The notes below the pieces were generated by a model. The model did not search any database. It worked only from the letters and a program-made list of their open reading frames with translations, and was not told the origin of the DNA. A DNA stretch of 64,000 nucleotides from Seohaeicola saemankumensis (GTDB lineage Bacteria; Pseudomonadota; Alphaproteobacteria; Rhodobacterales; Rhodobacteraceae). Made by a program: the position numbers and the translations under genes. This document shows positions 1 to 7,934 of the stretch, piece by piece. The stretch's first letter is position 1. The number at the start of each line of letters is the position of its first letter. The stretch is from positions 186,001 through 250,000 of the forward strand of contig NZ_JBHTKR010000002.1 of the NCBI RefSeq assembly GCF_042678485.1, in the 5' to 3' direction.

Positions 1-646
1 CGGCAATCGCACCGATCTCGCCCATGGCGTCGATCCGCTGCAGATTGCCCTTTTCCTCGTAATACGCGATCAGCGGTGCGGTCTGGGCGTGATAGGCCGT
101 CAGACGCTGGCCCACCGTGGCCGCGTTGTCATCGGCGCGCCGGATCATCTCGGTGCCGCCGCATTTGTCGCAGACACCCGCCTCGGCGGGGGTCTTGTAG
201 TGATCGTGGTAGCCCTCGCCGCAGCTGGCGCAGGTGAAGCGGCCCGACACGCGGGCCACCATCTCGGCGTCATCCACCTCAAGCGAGATGGCGGCGTTGA
301 TCCGCTGCCCGGTCTGCGCCAGCAGCGCGTCAAGCGCCATGGCCTGGCCGGTCGTGCGAGGAAAGCCGTCAAGGATCACGCCCTTGGCGGTGTCCGGCTG
401 GTCCAGCCGATCGCGCAGGATCGCCAGCACGATGTCGTCGCTGACCAGATCGCCTGCCTGCATCACAGCTTGCGCGGCGCGGCCTGCCTCGGTGCCCGCC
501 GCCACGGCCGCGCGCAAAAGGTCCCCGGTTGACAGTTGCACAAGCCCGAAACGGTCCTGCAGCATCCGCGCCTGCGTGCCCTTGCCAGCCCCCGGAGGAC
601 CCAGCAGGATCAGGACGGCGGGCCGTGTCATGGTATCCGTGCCCAT
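1..646 (-). CDS. adk: adenylate kinase (3' end cut by the window edge)
   Basis: Adenylate kinase balances ATP + AMP with 2 ADP in the cytoplasm. The P-loop GPPGAGKGT lies at residues 16-24, followed by the AMP-binding region (STGDLLR) and DGFPRT around residue 93. The LID carries a C-x2-C pair at residues 139/142 and a second at 159/162, the zinc-binding LID type rather than the short LID. About 215 codons are visible and the C-terminus lies beyond base 1, so only a few residues are probably missing. I chose the ATG at 646, five bases after the acs stop; an in-frame ATG at 631 is equally close to the family start. The gene is co-directional with and nearly abuts acs, so co-transcription is likely. 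Confidence 0.96.
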   Translation of the reverse strand, partial: MGTDTMTRPAVLILLGPPGAGKGTQARMLQDRFGLVQLSTGDLLRAAVAAGTEAGRAAQAVMQAGDLVSDDIVLAILRDRLDQPDTAKGVILDGFPRTTGQAMALDALLAQTGQRINAAISLEVDDAEMVARVSGRFTCASCGEGYHDHYKTPAEAGVCDKCGGTEMIRRADDNAATVGQRLTAYHAQTAPLIAYYEEKGNLQRIDAMGEIGAIA

Positions 647-651
647 GCCGC

Positions 652-2616
652 TCACCCCCGGTTCATCCGGTTTTCGATCAGGTTGTCGACCACCGAAGGA
701 TCGGCCAGCGTCGAGGTATCCCCCAGCGCGCCATAATCGTTTTCAGCGATTTTGCGCAGGATGCGGCGCATGATCTTGCCCGAACGGGTCTTGGGCAGGC
801 CGGGCGCCCACTGGATCAGGTCGGGGCTGGCGATCGGTCCGATCTCGGTGCGGACCCATTTGACCAGCTCCTTGCGCAGCTCCTCGGAAGGCTCCACGCC
901 GTTCATCAGCGTGACATAGGCATAGATGCCCTGTCCCTTGATCGCATGCGGATAGCCCACCACGGCGGCCTCGGCCACGTTGACATGGGCGACCAGCGCG
1001 CTTTCCACCTCGGCGGTGCCCATCCGGTGGCCGGAGACGTTGATCACGTCATCGACGCGGCCCGTGATCCAGTAATAGCCATCCGCATCGCGGCGGCAGC
1101 CATCGCCCGAGAAATAGTAGTTCTTGTAGTCGCTGAAATAGGTCTTTTCGAACCGCTCATGATCGCCATAGACGGTACGCATCTGGCCGGGCCAGCTGTC
1201 CTTGAGGCACAGAACGCCTTCGGCCGCGGTCGTCGTGATCTCGGCGCCGGTCTGCGGGTCCAGGATCACCGGCTGCACACCGAAGAAGGGCAGGGTGGCC
1301 GATCCCGGCTTGGTCGGGATCGCGCCCGGCAGCGGCGTCAGCAGATGACCGCCGGTTTCGGTCTGCCACCATGTATCGACGATCGGGCGCTCGCCCTTGC
1401 CGACAACGTCATTGTACCAGTTCCAGGCTTCGGGGTTGATCGGTTCGCCCACGGTGCCCAGCACCTTGATCGTGGACAGGTCATATTTCGTCACCGGATC
1501 GGTGCCATGCGCCATCAGCGCGCGGATCGCGGTGGGCGCGGTGTAGAACTGGTTGACCTTGTGCTTTTCGCACACGGCCCAGAACCGGCCCGCATCGGGC
1601 CATGTCGGCACACCTTCGAACATCAGCGTGGTCGCGCCATTGGCCAGCGGGCCATAGACGATATAGCTGTGCCCGGTCACCCAGCCCACATCGGCGGTGC
1701 ACCAGAAGATGTCGCCGTCATGGTAATCGAACGTGTACTGATGCGTCATCGAGGCATAGACCAGATAGCCGCCCGATGTATGCACGACGCCCTTGGGCTG
1801 CCCGGTCGATCCCGAGGTGTAGAGGATGAACAGCGGATCTTCGGCGGCAATCTCTGCGGGGGCGCAGTAATCATCCGCTTCCAGCGCCAGTTCGTTGTAA
1901 TCGTAGTCGCGACCTTCTGCCCAGGTGATCTGGTCACCCGTGCGGCGCACGACCAGGCATTTCACGCTGTCCTTGCAATGCAGCAGGGCCGCATCGGTGT
2001 TGGACTTGAGCGGGGTCTTGCGCCCGCCGCGCGGCGCGTGATCGGCGGTGATCACGACCTTGGCGTCACATCCGTTGATCCGCGCGCCCAAGGCATCGGG
2101 CGAGAAGCCGGCAAAGACGATGGAATGCACGGCACCGATCCGCGCGCAGGCCAGCATGGCATAGGCGGCCTCGGGGATCATCGGCAGATAGATCACCACC
2201 CGGTCGCCCTTGCGTACGCCCATCCCTTCCAGGATGTTGGCCATCCGGCAGGTGCGGCGGTGCAGCTCGCTGTAGGTGATGTGCTGCGCCTCATCCTTGG
2301 GATCATCGGGTTCCCAGATGATCGCGGTCTGATCGCCGCGCGTCGCAAGATGGCGGTCGATGCAGTTGGCGCTGACGTTCAGCGTGCCATCCTCGAACCA
2401 TTTGATATCGACCGCGCCGGGAGCAAAGCTGGTGTTCTTGACCTTGGTATAGGGCTTGATCCAGTCGATGCGCTTGCCATGCTCCGCCCAGAACCCCTCT
2501 GGGTTGGAGACCGATTCCGCGTACATCGCCTTGTACTGCTCTGCGGTGACATGGGCATTGGCCACAAACGCGGCTGACGGGGCGTACAGGGTATCGGTAC
2601 TGGTCGGGTTGGTCAT
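652..2616 (-). CDS. acs: acetyl-CoA synthetase (AMP-forming)
   Basis: This enzyme activates acetate with ATP and CoA to acetyl-CoA via acetyl-AMP. The 654-residue length is normal for Acs. It has the AMP-binding signature TSGSTGQPKG, the WWQTETGG motif, the YFSGDGCRRD segment, and near the C-terminus PKTRSGKIMRR, whose lysine (about residue 614) is the catalytic residue that protein acetylation silences in this family. The start at 2616 follows a purine-rich stretch. It reads divergently from the P450 gene across an AT-rich gap holding repeated palindromes (see 2695-2815), a likely control region. Acetate assimilation fits the beta-hydroxyaspartate cycle found further along. Confidence 0.98.
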   Translation of the reverse strand: MTNPTSTDTLYAPSAAFVANAHVTAEQYKAMYAESVSNPEGFWAEHGKRIDWIKPYTKVKNTSFAPGAVDIKWFEDGTLNVSANCIDRHLATRGDQTAIIWEPDDPKDEAQHITYSELHRRTCRMANILEGMGVRKGDRVVIYLPMIPEAAYAMLACARIGAVHSIVFAGFSPDALGARINGCDAKVVITADHAPRGGRKTPLKSNTDAALLHCKDSVKCLVVRRTGDQITWAEGRDYDYNELALEADDYCAPAEIAAEDPLFILYTSGSTGQPKGVVHTSGGYLVYASMTHQYTFDYHDGDIFWCTADVGWVTGHSYIVYGPLANGATTLMFEGVPTWPDAGRFWAVCEKHKVNQFYTAPTAIRALMAHGTDPVTKYDLSTIKVLGTVGEPINPEAWNWYNDVVGKGERPIVDTWWQTETGGHLLTPLPGAIPTKPGSATLPFFGVQPVILDPQTGAEITTTAAEGVLCLKDSWPGQMRTVYGDHERFEKTYFSDYKNYYFSGDGCRRDADGYYWITGRVDDVINVSGHRMGTAEVESALVAHVNVAEAAVVGYPHAIKGQGIYAYVTLMNGVEPSEELRKELVKWVRTEIGPIASPDLIQWAPGLPKTRSGKIMRRILRKIAENDYGALGDTSTLADPSVVDNLIENRMNRG

Positions 2617-3092
2617 GAATCCTCCGTTCGTCTTCCGGGCCGCGGGGGCCCCGACGCAGCCGCGCTGGGCGGTAGCTGCATCCTCTCCTCGGGCGTGAAT
2701 TTACCACAGAGATGCCATCTTTATATAAGATACTGTTTTTTATCGCTTATTTAGTAAATTAGTTATCAACTTTCCGAAAAACTTGTAAATTTATGCGGGT
2801 TCACAGAAAATTTACCTTTTGTTTTGGGGGTTGGCGGCGGAAGAATCTGTCGCGGCGAAACAAAAAGTATACCAATGTATGCTGAAATGCCCGGATTTGA
2901 CCCGATTTCCCGCTTCGGACTGCCGCGCGCCATGATTCGAAAATGACGCAGCGTTACGAATCTGTCAGACAGGCTGTCCTTTATTGACGGCCGCGGATTC
3001 GGCGCCGCGCTTGCGGCCTTTTCAGCGGGGCGCTTGCCTGCGCGGGCGCGGGCGGTAGACTGAAGGCCGGTGACAGCAAGGCAAGGGGCGTC
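2617..3092. promoter_or_regulatory. divergent acs / P450 intergenic region
   Basis: These 476 bases separate the divergent acs and P450 genes. The part from about 2700 to 2880 is strikingly AT-rich against the surrounding high-GC DNA and holds runs such as TTTATATAAG and TTTTTTATCG, so it probably contains the acs promoter and operator sites. The part nearer 3093 is GC-rich and ends with AAGGGG, a ribosome binding site for the P450. I see no convincing gene here. Confidence 0.6.
2695..2815. promoter_or_regulatory. cluster of GTAAATTTAC-like palindromes upstream of acs
   Basis: Four copies of a 10-bp sequence close to the self-complementary GTAAATTTAC lie at 2695-2704 (GTGAATTTAC), 2754-2763 (GTAAATTAGT, weaker), 2785-2794 (GTAAATTTAT) and 2806-2815 (GAAAATTTAC). 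Three differ from the palindrome by one base. The last three start 31 and 21 bases apart, close to whole helical turns. This looks like a cooperative operator for an unidentified regulator of acs; the protein is unknown. Confidence 0.4.
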
Positions 3093-4346
3093 ATGGACAG
3101 GGATCAGGCCGACGATACGATCCGGATGGCCCGCGGCTTCGTGCTGGCGCGGCCCCCGGCGGGCTTCGTCGCGGACCCGTTTCCGGTCTACGCCACGTTG
3201 CTGGCCCATGCGCCCGTGCAGCCTCAGCCCGATGGGTCGGTGCTGATCTGTCGCCATGCGGACCTGGACCGCATTTACCGCGACACCACGCTGTTCCGCT
3301 CTGACAAAAAGGCGGCTTTCGCGCCCAAGTTCGGCCCCGGCACACCGCTATATGAACATCACACCACCTCGCTTGTCTTCAATGATCCGCCGCTGCACAC
3401 CCGCGTGCGCCGGATCATGAGCGCGGCATTGACACCGCGCGCCATCGCCAGGATGGAGCCGGGACTGATCGCCACGGTCGATCATCTGCTTGACGGTCTG
3501 GCCGGGCGCGCAAAGCTGGATGAAACCCCCGACCTGATCGAGGATTTCGCATCCTCCATCCCGATACAGATCATCGGCAACCTGCTGGATATTCCGCAGT
3601 CCGAACGCGCGCCGCTGCGGGACTGGTCGCTGGCGATCCTGGGCGCGCTGGAGCCTGTTCTGTCCGACGATCAACTGTCACGCGGCCATGCGGCGGTCAC
3701 TGAATTCTGCGCCTACCTTAAGGATCTGGTCGCGCGCCGTCGCGCAAATCCCGGTGATCCCGAGACCGATGTGCTGACCCGGCTGATCACGGGCGAGGGG
3801 GGCGATGGTGGCACCCTGTCCGAGATGGAGCTGGTGCAGAACTGCATCTTCATCCTGAACGCGGGGCATGAGACCACGACGAACCTGATCGGCAGCGCGC
3901 TGGCGATGCTGCATGATCATCCGGATCAGAAAGCGCTTTTGCTGGCCGACCCGGAACTTGCGCCCTCCGCGATCGAGGAGGTTCTGCGCTACCAGTCGCC
4001 CAACCAGCTTGGCAACCGCGAGACGACAGCGCCCGTCACCATCGGCGGGATCGACATTCCCGCTGGGACCAACCTGCATCTTTGCATCGGCGCGGCCAAC
4101 CGCGACCCCGCGCAGTTTCCCGATCCTGACCGTTTCGACATCACCCGCAAGCCCAATCGTCACCTGGCCTTCGCAGGCGGGCCGCATGTCTGCGTCGGCT
4201 TGACCCTGGCCCGGATGGAAGGGCGTATCGCTGTGTCGCGCTTTCTGGCGCGGTTTCCCGATTATGCGCTGGTCGAGGGGCGCCGGCACGGCGGGCGGCT
4301 GCGCTTTCGCGGCTACGCGGCGCTGCCCGCGCGGCTTGGGCCGTGA
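3093..4346 (+). CDS. cytochrome P450
   Basis: A 417-residue soluble bacterial P450 with no N-terminal membrane anchor. It has the I-helix oxygen-activation motif AGHETT at residues 257-262, the K-helix ExxR at residues 296-299 (E-V-L-R), and the haem loop FAGGPHVCVG with the thiolate cysteine at residue 367. The ATG at 3093 follows AAGGGG. Such enzymes hydroxylate small hydrophobic or terpenoid substrates and need a ferredoxin and ferredoxin reductase; neither is encoded nearby, so the electron donor must be elsewhere. The substrate cannot be read from sequence. It reads alone, convergent with the MarR-type gene after a gap of three bases. Confidence 0.95.
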   Translation: MDRDQADDTIRMARGFVLARPPAGFVADPFPVYATLLAHAPVQPQPDGSVLICRHADLDRIYRDTTLFRSDKKAAFAPKFGPGTPLYEHHTTSLVFNDPPLHTRVRRIMSAALTPRAIARMEPGLIATVDHLLDGLAGRAKLDETPDLIEDFASSIPIQIIGNLLDIPQSERAPLRDWSLAILGALEPVLSDDQLSRGHAAVTEFCAYLKDLVARRRANPGDPETDVLTRLITGEGGDGGTLSEMELVQNCIFILNAGHETTTNLIGSALAMLHDHPDQKALLLADPELAPSAIEEVLRYQSPNQLGNRETTAPVTIGGIDIPAGTNLHLCIGAANRDPAQFPDPDRFDITRKPNRHLAFAGGPHVCVGLTLARMEGRIAVSRFLARFPDYALVEGRRHGGRLRFRGYAALPARLGP

Positions 4347-4349
4347 CCC

Positions 4350-4862
4350 TCAGAAGGCGGTGGCCGACCGCGCAGCCTGATCGTATTGCCCTGACATCGT
4401 GCGCAGCAGCGTGGCCAGCTTGCTGATCTGCTCAGGCTCCAGCCCCAGTTCCAGCACCGGTTTCAAAAGCAGGTTCTCGCGGATCTCGCGGTAGCGCGCG
4501 CAGGCGTCCTGACCCGCCTCGGTCGCCTCGACGGTCTTTTCCTTGCCGCGCCGACCGTCCTTGACCAACCCCGCCCTGGTCAGCTTCTTGATCGCATAGG
4601 TGACCGTATGCGTATCCTCGACATTCAGGACAAGGCAGATATCGGCCAGTTTCTTGGCCCGCCCGCGATGGCGCACCGTGTGCAGCACCAGAACGTCCAG
4701 CGGTGACAGATCGGGAAAGCCTGCGGCCGCCATGGCGCGCACCATCCAGCGGTTGAAGGCATTTCCGGCAATGATCATGCCGAACTCAAGCTCGGATATC
4801 TCGGCAAAGGATCCCTCTGCCAGATGTGCGGATGAAACGATGGGACCAAGTGAGGATGTCAT
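4350..4862 (-). CDS. MarR-type winged-helix transcriptional regulator
   Basis: A 170-residue regulator starting MTSSLGPIV at 4862. The core (residues ~50-130) is a winged helix of the MarR kind: SPLDVLVLHTVRHRGRAKK, then a recognition helix with VEDTHTVTYAIKKLTRAGLV, then the wing DGRRGKEKTVEATEAG. An upstream in-frame start exists, but it would read through the palindrome at 4893-4909 and low-complexity DNA, so I reject it. A perfect 7-3-7 inverted repeat begins 31 bases upstream of the start, which suggests autoregulation and possibly control of the divergent transporter/pxp genes. The ligand is unknown. Confidence 0.85.
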   Translation of the reverse strand: MTSSLGPIVSSAHLAEGSFAEISELEFGMIIAGNAFNRWMVRAMAAAGFPDLSPLDVLVLHTVRHRGRAKKLADICLVLNVEDTHTVTYAIKKLTRAGLVKDGRRGKEKTVEATEAGQDACARYREIRENLLLKPVLELGLEPEQISKLATLLRTMSGQYDQAARSATAF

Positions 4863-4892
4863 GGGCGTCAGGATGGGCGATAATGATAAAAT

Positions 4893-4909
4893 GTCAACAT
4901 TTTGTTGAC
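4893..4909. promoter_or_regulatory. perfect palindrome, probable MarR-type operator
   Basis: GTCAACA-TTT-TGTTGAC is a perfect 17-bp inverted repeat between the MarR-type gene (start 4862, minus) and the transporter/pxp genes (plus). MarR dimers bind such sites. On the minus strand it contains TTGACA, a good -35 hexamer, so occupation would block transcription of the regulator itself. Confidence 0.6.
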
Positions 4910-4987
4910 GTTTTTTGAAAGTCAGGCAGTATGGGTCTGGAATCGGAGGCTCTCCGGGTGGGCCAGATGTCTCGGCGCGGGCCATGC

Positions 4988-5018
4988 GGACAAGAACCGG
5001 GACAAGAACCGGGACAAG
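4988..5018. repeat. 12-bp tandem repeat (about 2.6 copies)
   Basis: GGACAAGAACCG is repeated at 4988 and 5000, with a partial third unit from 5012. It lies in the untranslated leader between the operator and the small ORF at 5075. No function is evident. Confidence 0.6.
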
Positions 5019-5074
5019 GCGCAAGACCTGGCCCCAGGCGCAGGTATCGCCGGGCCCTGACCGGGAGACAGGCC

Positions 5075-5206
5075 ATGACGCAAATCACAGTGACCCTGAC
5101 CGGCCTCGGGGCGGCGACAGCCCTGGCCCCCGCTGCGGCGCCCTGCGCGATGGCCGGTGCATGGCTGTCCGGGACGATGCGAAAAGGACCGGGCGGTTGC
5201 ACATGA
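5075..5206 (+). CDS. possible small coupled ORF before the BASS transporter
   Basis: A 43-codon reading frame begins MTQITVTLTG with a good ribosome binding site (GGGAG, nine bases upstream) and ends in a TGA that overlaps the ATG of the next gene (ATGA). The product is Ala/Gly-rich and not recognised. It could be a leader peptide that couples translation to the transporter, or a chance frame. Its support is the ribosome site plus the overlap, not similarity to anything known. Confidence 0.3.
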   Translation: MTQITVTLTGLGAATALAPAAAPCAMAGAWLSGTMRKGPGGCT

Positions 5207-6135
5207 TCGGGGATCTTCTGGCGGCCATTGCGCGCCATGGCAGGCTTGCGCTGGTGGCGGGTCTTGTTGCGGGGCTGACCCTGCCTGACCTGGCGGCGCT
5301 GATCCGGCCCTGGCTGCCGCATCTGGTGGGGCTGCTGCTGTTCCTGACAGCCTTTCGCATCGGGTTGCGTCAGGCCGCCGGTTCACTGGCCGAGGCGCGA
5401 TCCGGTCTGCTGCTGATCGCTGTCTTCCAATTGGCGATGCCGCTGGCCGCGCTGGTCATTTTCTGGACGCTGGGCCTGATGGCGACCCCTTTTGCCATCG
5501 CGGTCATGCTGATGCTGACAGCGCCTGGCGTGTCGGGGGCGGCGGCCTTCACCGCCTTGCTGGGGCGTGATCCCGCGCCCGCCCTGCGGCTGCTGATTGC
5601 CGGTATCGCGGTATTCCCCGTGACCGTCATGCCGATCCTCTGGGCCGCGCCCGGTCTTGGCGATATCGCCGATGTGCTTGCGGCCTCGGCGCGCCTTCTG
5701 GTGGTGATCACCCTGGCCTCGGGCCTTGGCTTTGCCCTGCGCCACCTGATCCCCGCCCCAGACCTGCGCCAGGTCGATGGCTTGAATGCCATTGCGCTTT
5801 TCGTCATCGTGATCGGGTTGATGGCGGCGGTCGGGCCTGCATTGCGCGCCGATCCTGTGCTGGTGCTGAAATGGCTGGCCGGTGTCTGCGTGGTGAATTT
5901 CGGCTTGCAGATCGCCTGCTACATGATCTTGCGCGGGCGGTCCGGTGCTGATCCGACCGGCCCCTCGATCATCGCGGGCAACCGCAACGTGGCGCTGTTC
6001 CTGCTGGCCTTGCCCGCCGCCACGACCGACCCTTTGCTGATTTTCATCGGCGTGTACCAGGTGCCGATGTTCCTGACCCCCATTGCGATGCGCTGGCTTT
6101 ACGCGCATCGCCCGCATCAGAAAGCAGCCCACTGA
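5203..6135 (+). CDS. BASS-like (bile acid:sodium symporter-like) membrane transporter
   Basis: A 310-residue, very hydrophobic protein with roughly nine or ten membrane segments, resembling the bile acid/arsenite-type symporter fold. Visible features are the helix-breaking segment APGVSGAAAFTALLG and the later SIIAGNRNVALFLLALP, a polar-in-helix pattern like the crossover region of BASS carriers. The frame is open further upstream, but the ATG at 5203 gives a start just before the first hydrophobic helix, and the upstream residues look like non-coding sequence. It lies four bases before pxpB, in one run with pxpBCA, so it may import or export 5-oxoproline or a related carboxylate; that is inference. 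Confidence 0.7.
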   Translation: MIGDLLAAIARHGRLALVAGLVAGLTLPDLAALIRPWLPHLVGLLLFLTAFRIGLRQAAGSLAEARSGLLLIAVFQLAMPLAALVIFWTLGLMATPFAIAVMLMLTAPGVSGAAAFTALLGRDPAPALRLLIAGIAVFPVTVMPILWAAPGLGDIADVLAASARLLVVITLASGLGFALRHLIPAPDLRQVDGLNAIALFVIVIGLMAAVGPALRADPVLVLKWLAGVCVVNFGLQIACYMILRGRSGADPTGPSIIAGNRNVALFLLALPAATTDPLLIFIGVYQVPMFLTPIAMRWLYAHRPHQKAAH

Positions 6136-6139
6136 ACCA

Positions 6140-6898
6140 ATGACCCAGACGCATGCCACGACCACCCGTTTCCCGCGTATTGCTCCTGTGGGCATCGCGG
6201 GCCTTCTGGTCAGCTTCGCCGACAAGCTGAGCGAGCCCGCCAACCGTGCGGCCCTGGCCTTTCGCGCCGCGATCGAGGCCGACGCCCTGGACGGGATCGA
6301 GGAGGTCTCGACCTCGCTCACCTCGACCTTTGTCCGTTTCGATCCGCTGCATCTGGATCACGCGCAGCTGATCGCCCATGTTGAGGCGCTTCTGAAGGCG
6401 CGGGACTGGACCCGCGCCGATCTGCCGGTGGGGCGGCGGCATTTCCGCATTCCCTGCGTCTTCGGCACCGATCTGGCCCCGCAATTCGACGAGGCGGCGC
6501 AGGCGGCGGGCCTGACCGCACGGCAGGCCATCGACAGCCTGACCGCCGCGCGCCCCCGCGTACTGACCGTCGGTTTCGCGCCCGGTCAGCCCTATACGGG
6601 CCAGCTTGGCCCGGAATGGGACATCCCCCGCCAGACGGCGCTGACCCCGCGCGTGCCCGAGGGCGCGCTGGTCGTGGCGATCCGGCAACTGATCATCTTT
6701 TCCGCCGCGACCCAGACCGGCTGGCGTCATATCGGACAGACCGCCTTTCGCTGTTTTCGCCCGGAATCGGACGAACCCTTCGCGTTGCGGCCCGGCGATG
6801 AAATCTCGTTGCGCGCCATCACGCCCGCCGAACTCGAACGTATCCGCGCCGAGGACCGGACGGGCCAGGGTGGCGCCGAACTGGAGGTGATCCGATGA
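6140..6898 (+). CDS. pxpB: 5-oxoprolinase subunit B
   Basis: Subunit B of the ATP-dependent prokaryotic 5-oxoprolinase (KipI-type, CT_C_D domain), which with PxpC and PxpA opens 5-oxoproline to glutamate. The 252-residue protein carries the typical block with IPCVFG and the GFAPGQPYTG motif, followed by RVPEGALVVAIRQ. I start it at the ATG at 6140, four bases after the transporter stop; the longer frame would overlap the transporter extensively. It overlaps pxpC by four bases (ATGA), so the two are translationally coupled. Confidence 0.93.
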   Translation: MTQTHATTTRFPRIAPVGIAGLLVSFADKLSEPANRAALAFRAAIEADALDGIEEVSTSLTSTFVRFDPLHLDHAQLIAHVEALLKARDWTRADLPVGRRHFRIPCVFGTDLAPQFDEAAQAAGLTARQAIDSLTAARPRVLTVGFAPGQPYTGQLGPEWDIPRQTALTPRVPEGALVVAIRQLIIFSAATQTGWRHIGQTAFRCFRPESDEPFALRPGDEISLRAITPAELERIRAEDRTGQGGAELEVIR

Positions 6899-7920
6899 GC
6901 CGCGCCCTGATCATCCACCGCGCCGGCCCGCAAGTGACGGTGCAGGACCCTGGCCGGCCGGGCCTGCTGGGGCAGGGCCTCTCGCAGGGCGGGGCAGCCG
7001 ATCCGGTTGCGCTGGCGGAAGGGGCGGCGCTCTTGCGTCAACCCGCCAGCCAGGCCGCCCTGGAAATGGCCGGTATGGGCGGCAGCTTCGAGGCGACGCA
7101 GGACACGCGCATCGCCCTGACCGGCGCGCCGATGACGGCCAGCATCGACGGGCAGACGCTTGCCTGGAACGCCAGCCACCTGCTGCGCGCGGGACAGCGG
7201 CTTGAGATCGGCGCGGCCCTGCGCGGCATTTATGGCTACCTGCATCTGGGCGGCGGTATCGCGACCGAAATGGTCCTTGGCGCGCGGGCCGCGCACCTGG
7301 CCGCGGGGATCGGCCGCGCCCTGCGCCCCGGCGACCGGCTGCCGTTGGGCGATGACACCCGCGCCGAGGTGGGGCTGACGCTGGACCCCGCGCCGCGTCT
7401 GGCGGGCGGCACGGTGCGGATGACGCGCTCCATGCAGACGGTGCTTTTCGATCCAGAGGTGCTGGACCGGTTCCAGGCCACGGCGTTCAGGCGCGATGCG
7501 CGCGGCAACCGCATGGGCGCGCGGCTGGAATTCGACGGTGATCCCTTCGCGGCCTCGGGGCAGCTGAGCATCCTGTCCGAGGTGATCGTGCCCGGCGATA
7601 TCCAGATGACCGGCGACGGCACACCCTTCGTGCTCTTGCCCGAATGCCAGACCACCGGCGGGTATCCCCGTATCGGAACGGTGATTCCGGCCGATCTGCC
7701 GCGCGTGGTGCAGGCCGGACCCGATGTGACCCTGCGCTTCGAGGTCGTGACGCTGGAAGACGCGGTTGCGATCCACCGCCGTCACATGGCGGAGCTTGCG
7801 AAACTGTCCGCCGGCATCCGCCCGCTGTTGCGCGACCCCGCCCATATCCACGATCTTCTGTCCTACCAGCTTGTCAGCGGCGTGATATCCGCCCATCACG
7901 ATGACCAGGACACCCCCTGA
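6895..7920 (+). CDS. pxpC: 5-oxoprolinase subunit C
   Basis: Subunit C (KipA-type, biotin-dependent carboxyltransferase-like fold) of 5-oxoprolinase, 341 residues. It has VTVQDPGRPG near the N-terminus, GYLHLGGGI in the middle, and the SEVIVPGDIQMTGDGTPFVL and GYPRIGTVIPADL blocks late. It normally acts as a heteromer with PxpB; gene order B-C-A with an ATGA overlap supports one complex. Confidence 0.94.
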   Translation: MSRALIIHRAGPQVTVQDPGRPGLLGQGLSQGGAADPVALAEGAALLRQPASQAALEMAGMGGSFEATQDTRIALTGAPMTASIDGQTLAWNASHLLRAGQRLEIGAALRGIYGYLHLGGGIATEMVLGARAAHLAAGIGRALRPGDRLPLGDDTRAEVGLTLDPAPRLAGGTVRMTRSMQTVLFDPEVLDRFQATAFRRDARGNRMGARLEFDGDPFAASGQLSILSEVIVPGDIQMTGDGTPFVLLPECQTTGGYPRIGTVIPADLPRVVQAGPDVTLRFEVVTLEDAVAIHRRHMAELAKLSAGIRPLLRDPAHIHDLLSYQLVSGVISAHHDDQDTP

Positions 7921-7934
7921 AAGGAGACTGCCCC

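Noticed and set aside
529..2577. A 682-codon open plus-strand frame over acs
   Set aside because: It is exactly antisense to a clear acs gene and has the His/Asp-rich, low-complexity make-up of a codon shadow in high-GC DNA.
2766..3257. Minus-strand frame in the acs/P450 gap
   Set aside because: It is partly inside the P450 and partly AT-rich promoter DNA, with no ribosome site or domain.
4915..5202. N-terminal extension of the BASS-like transporter to 4915
   Set aside because: It would translate low-complexity tandem repeats and put a charged 96-residue tail ahead of the first membrane helix; the ATG at 5203 suits the family better.
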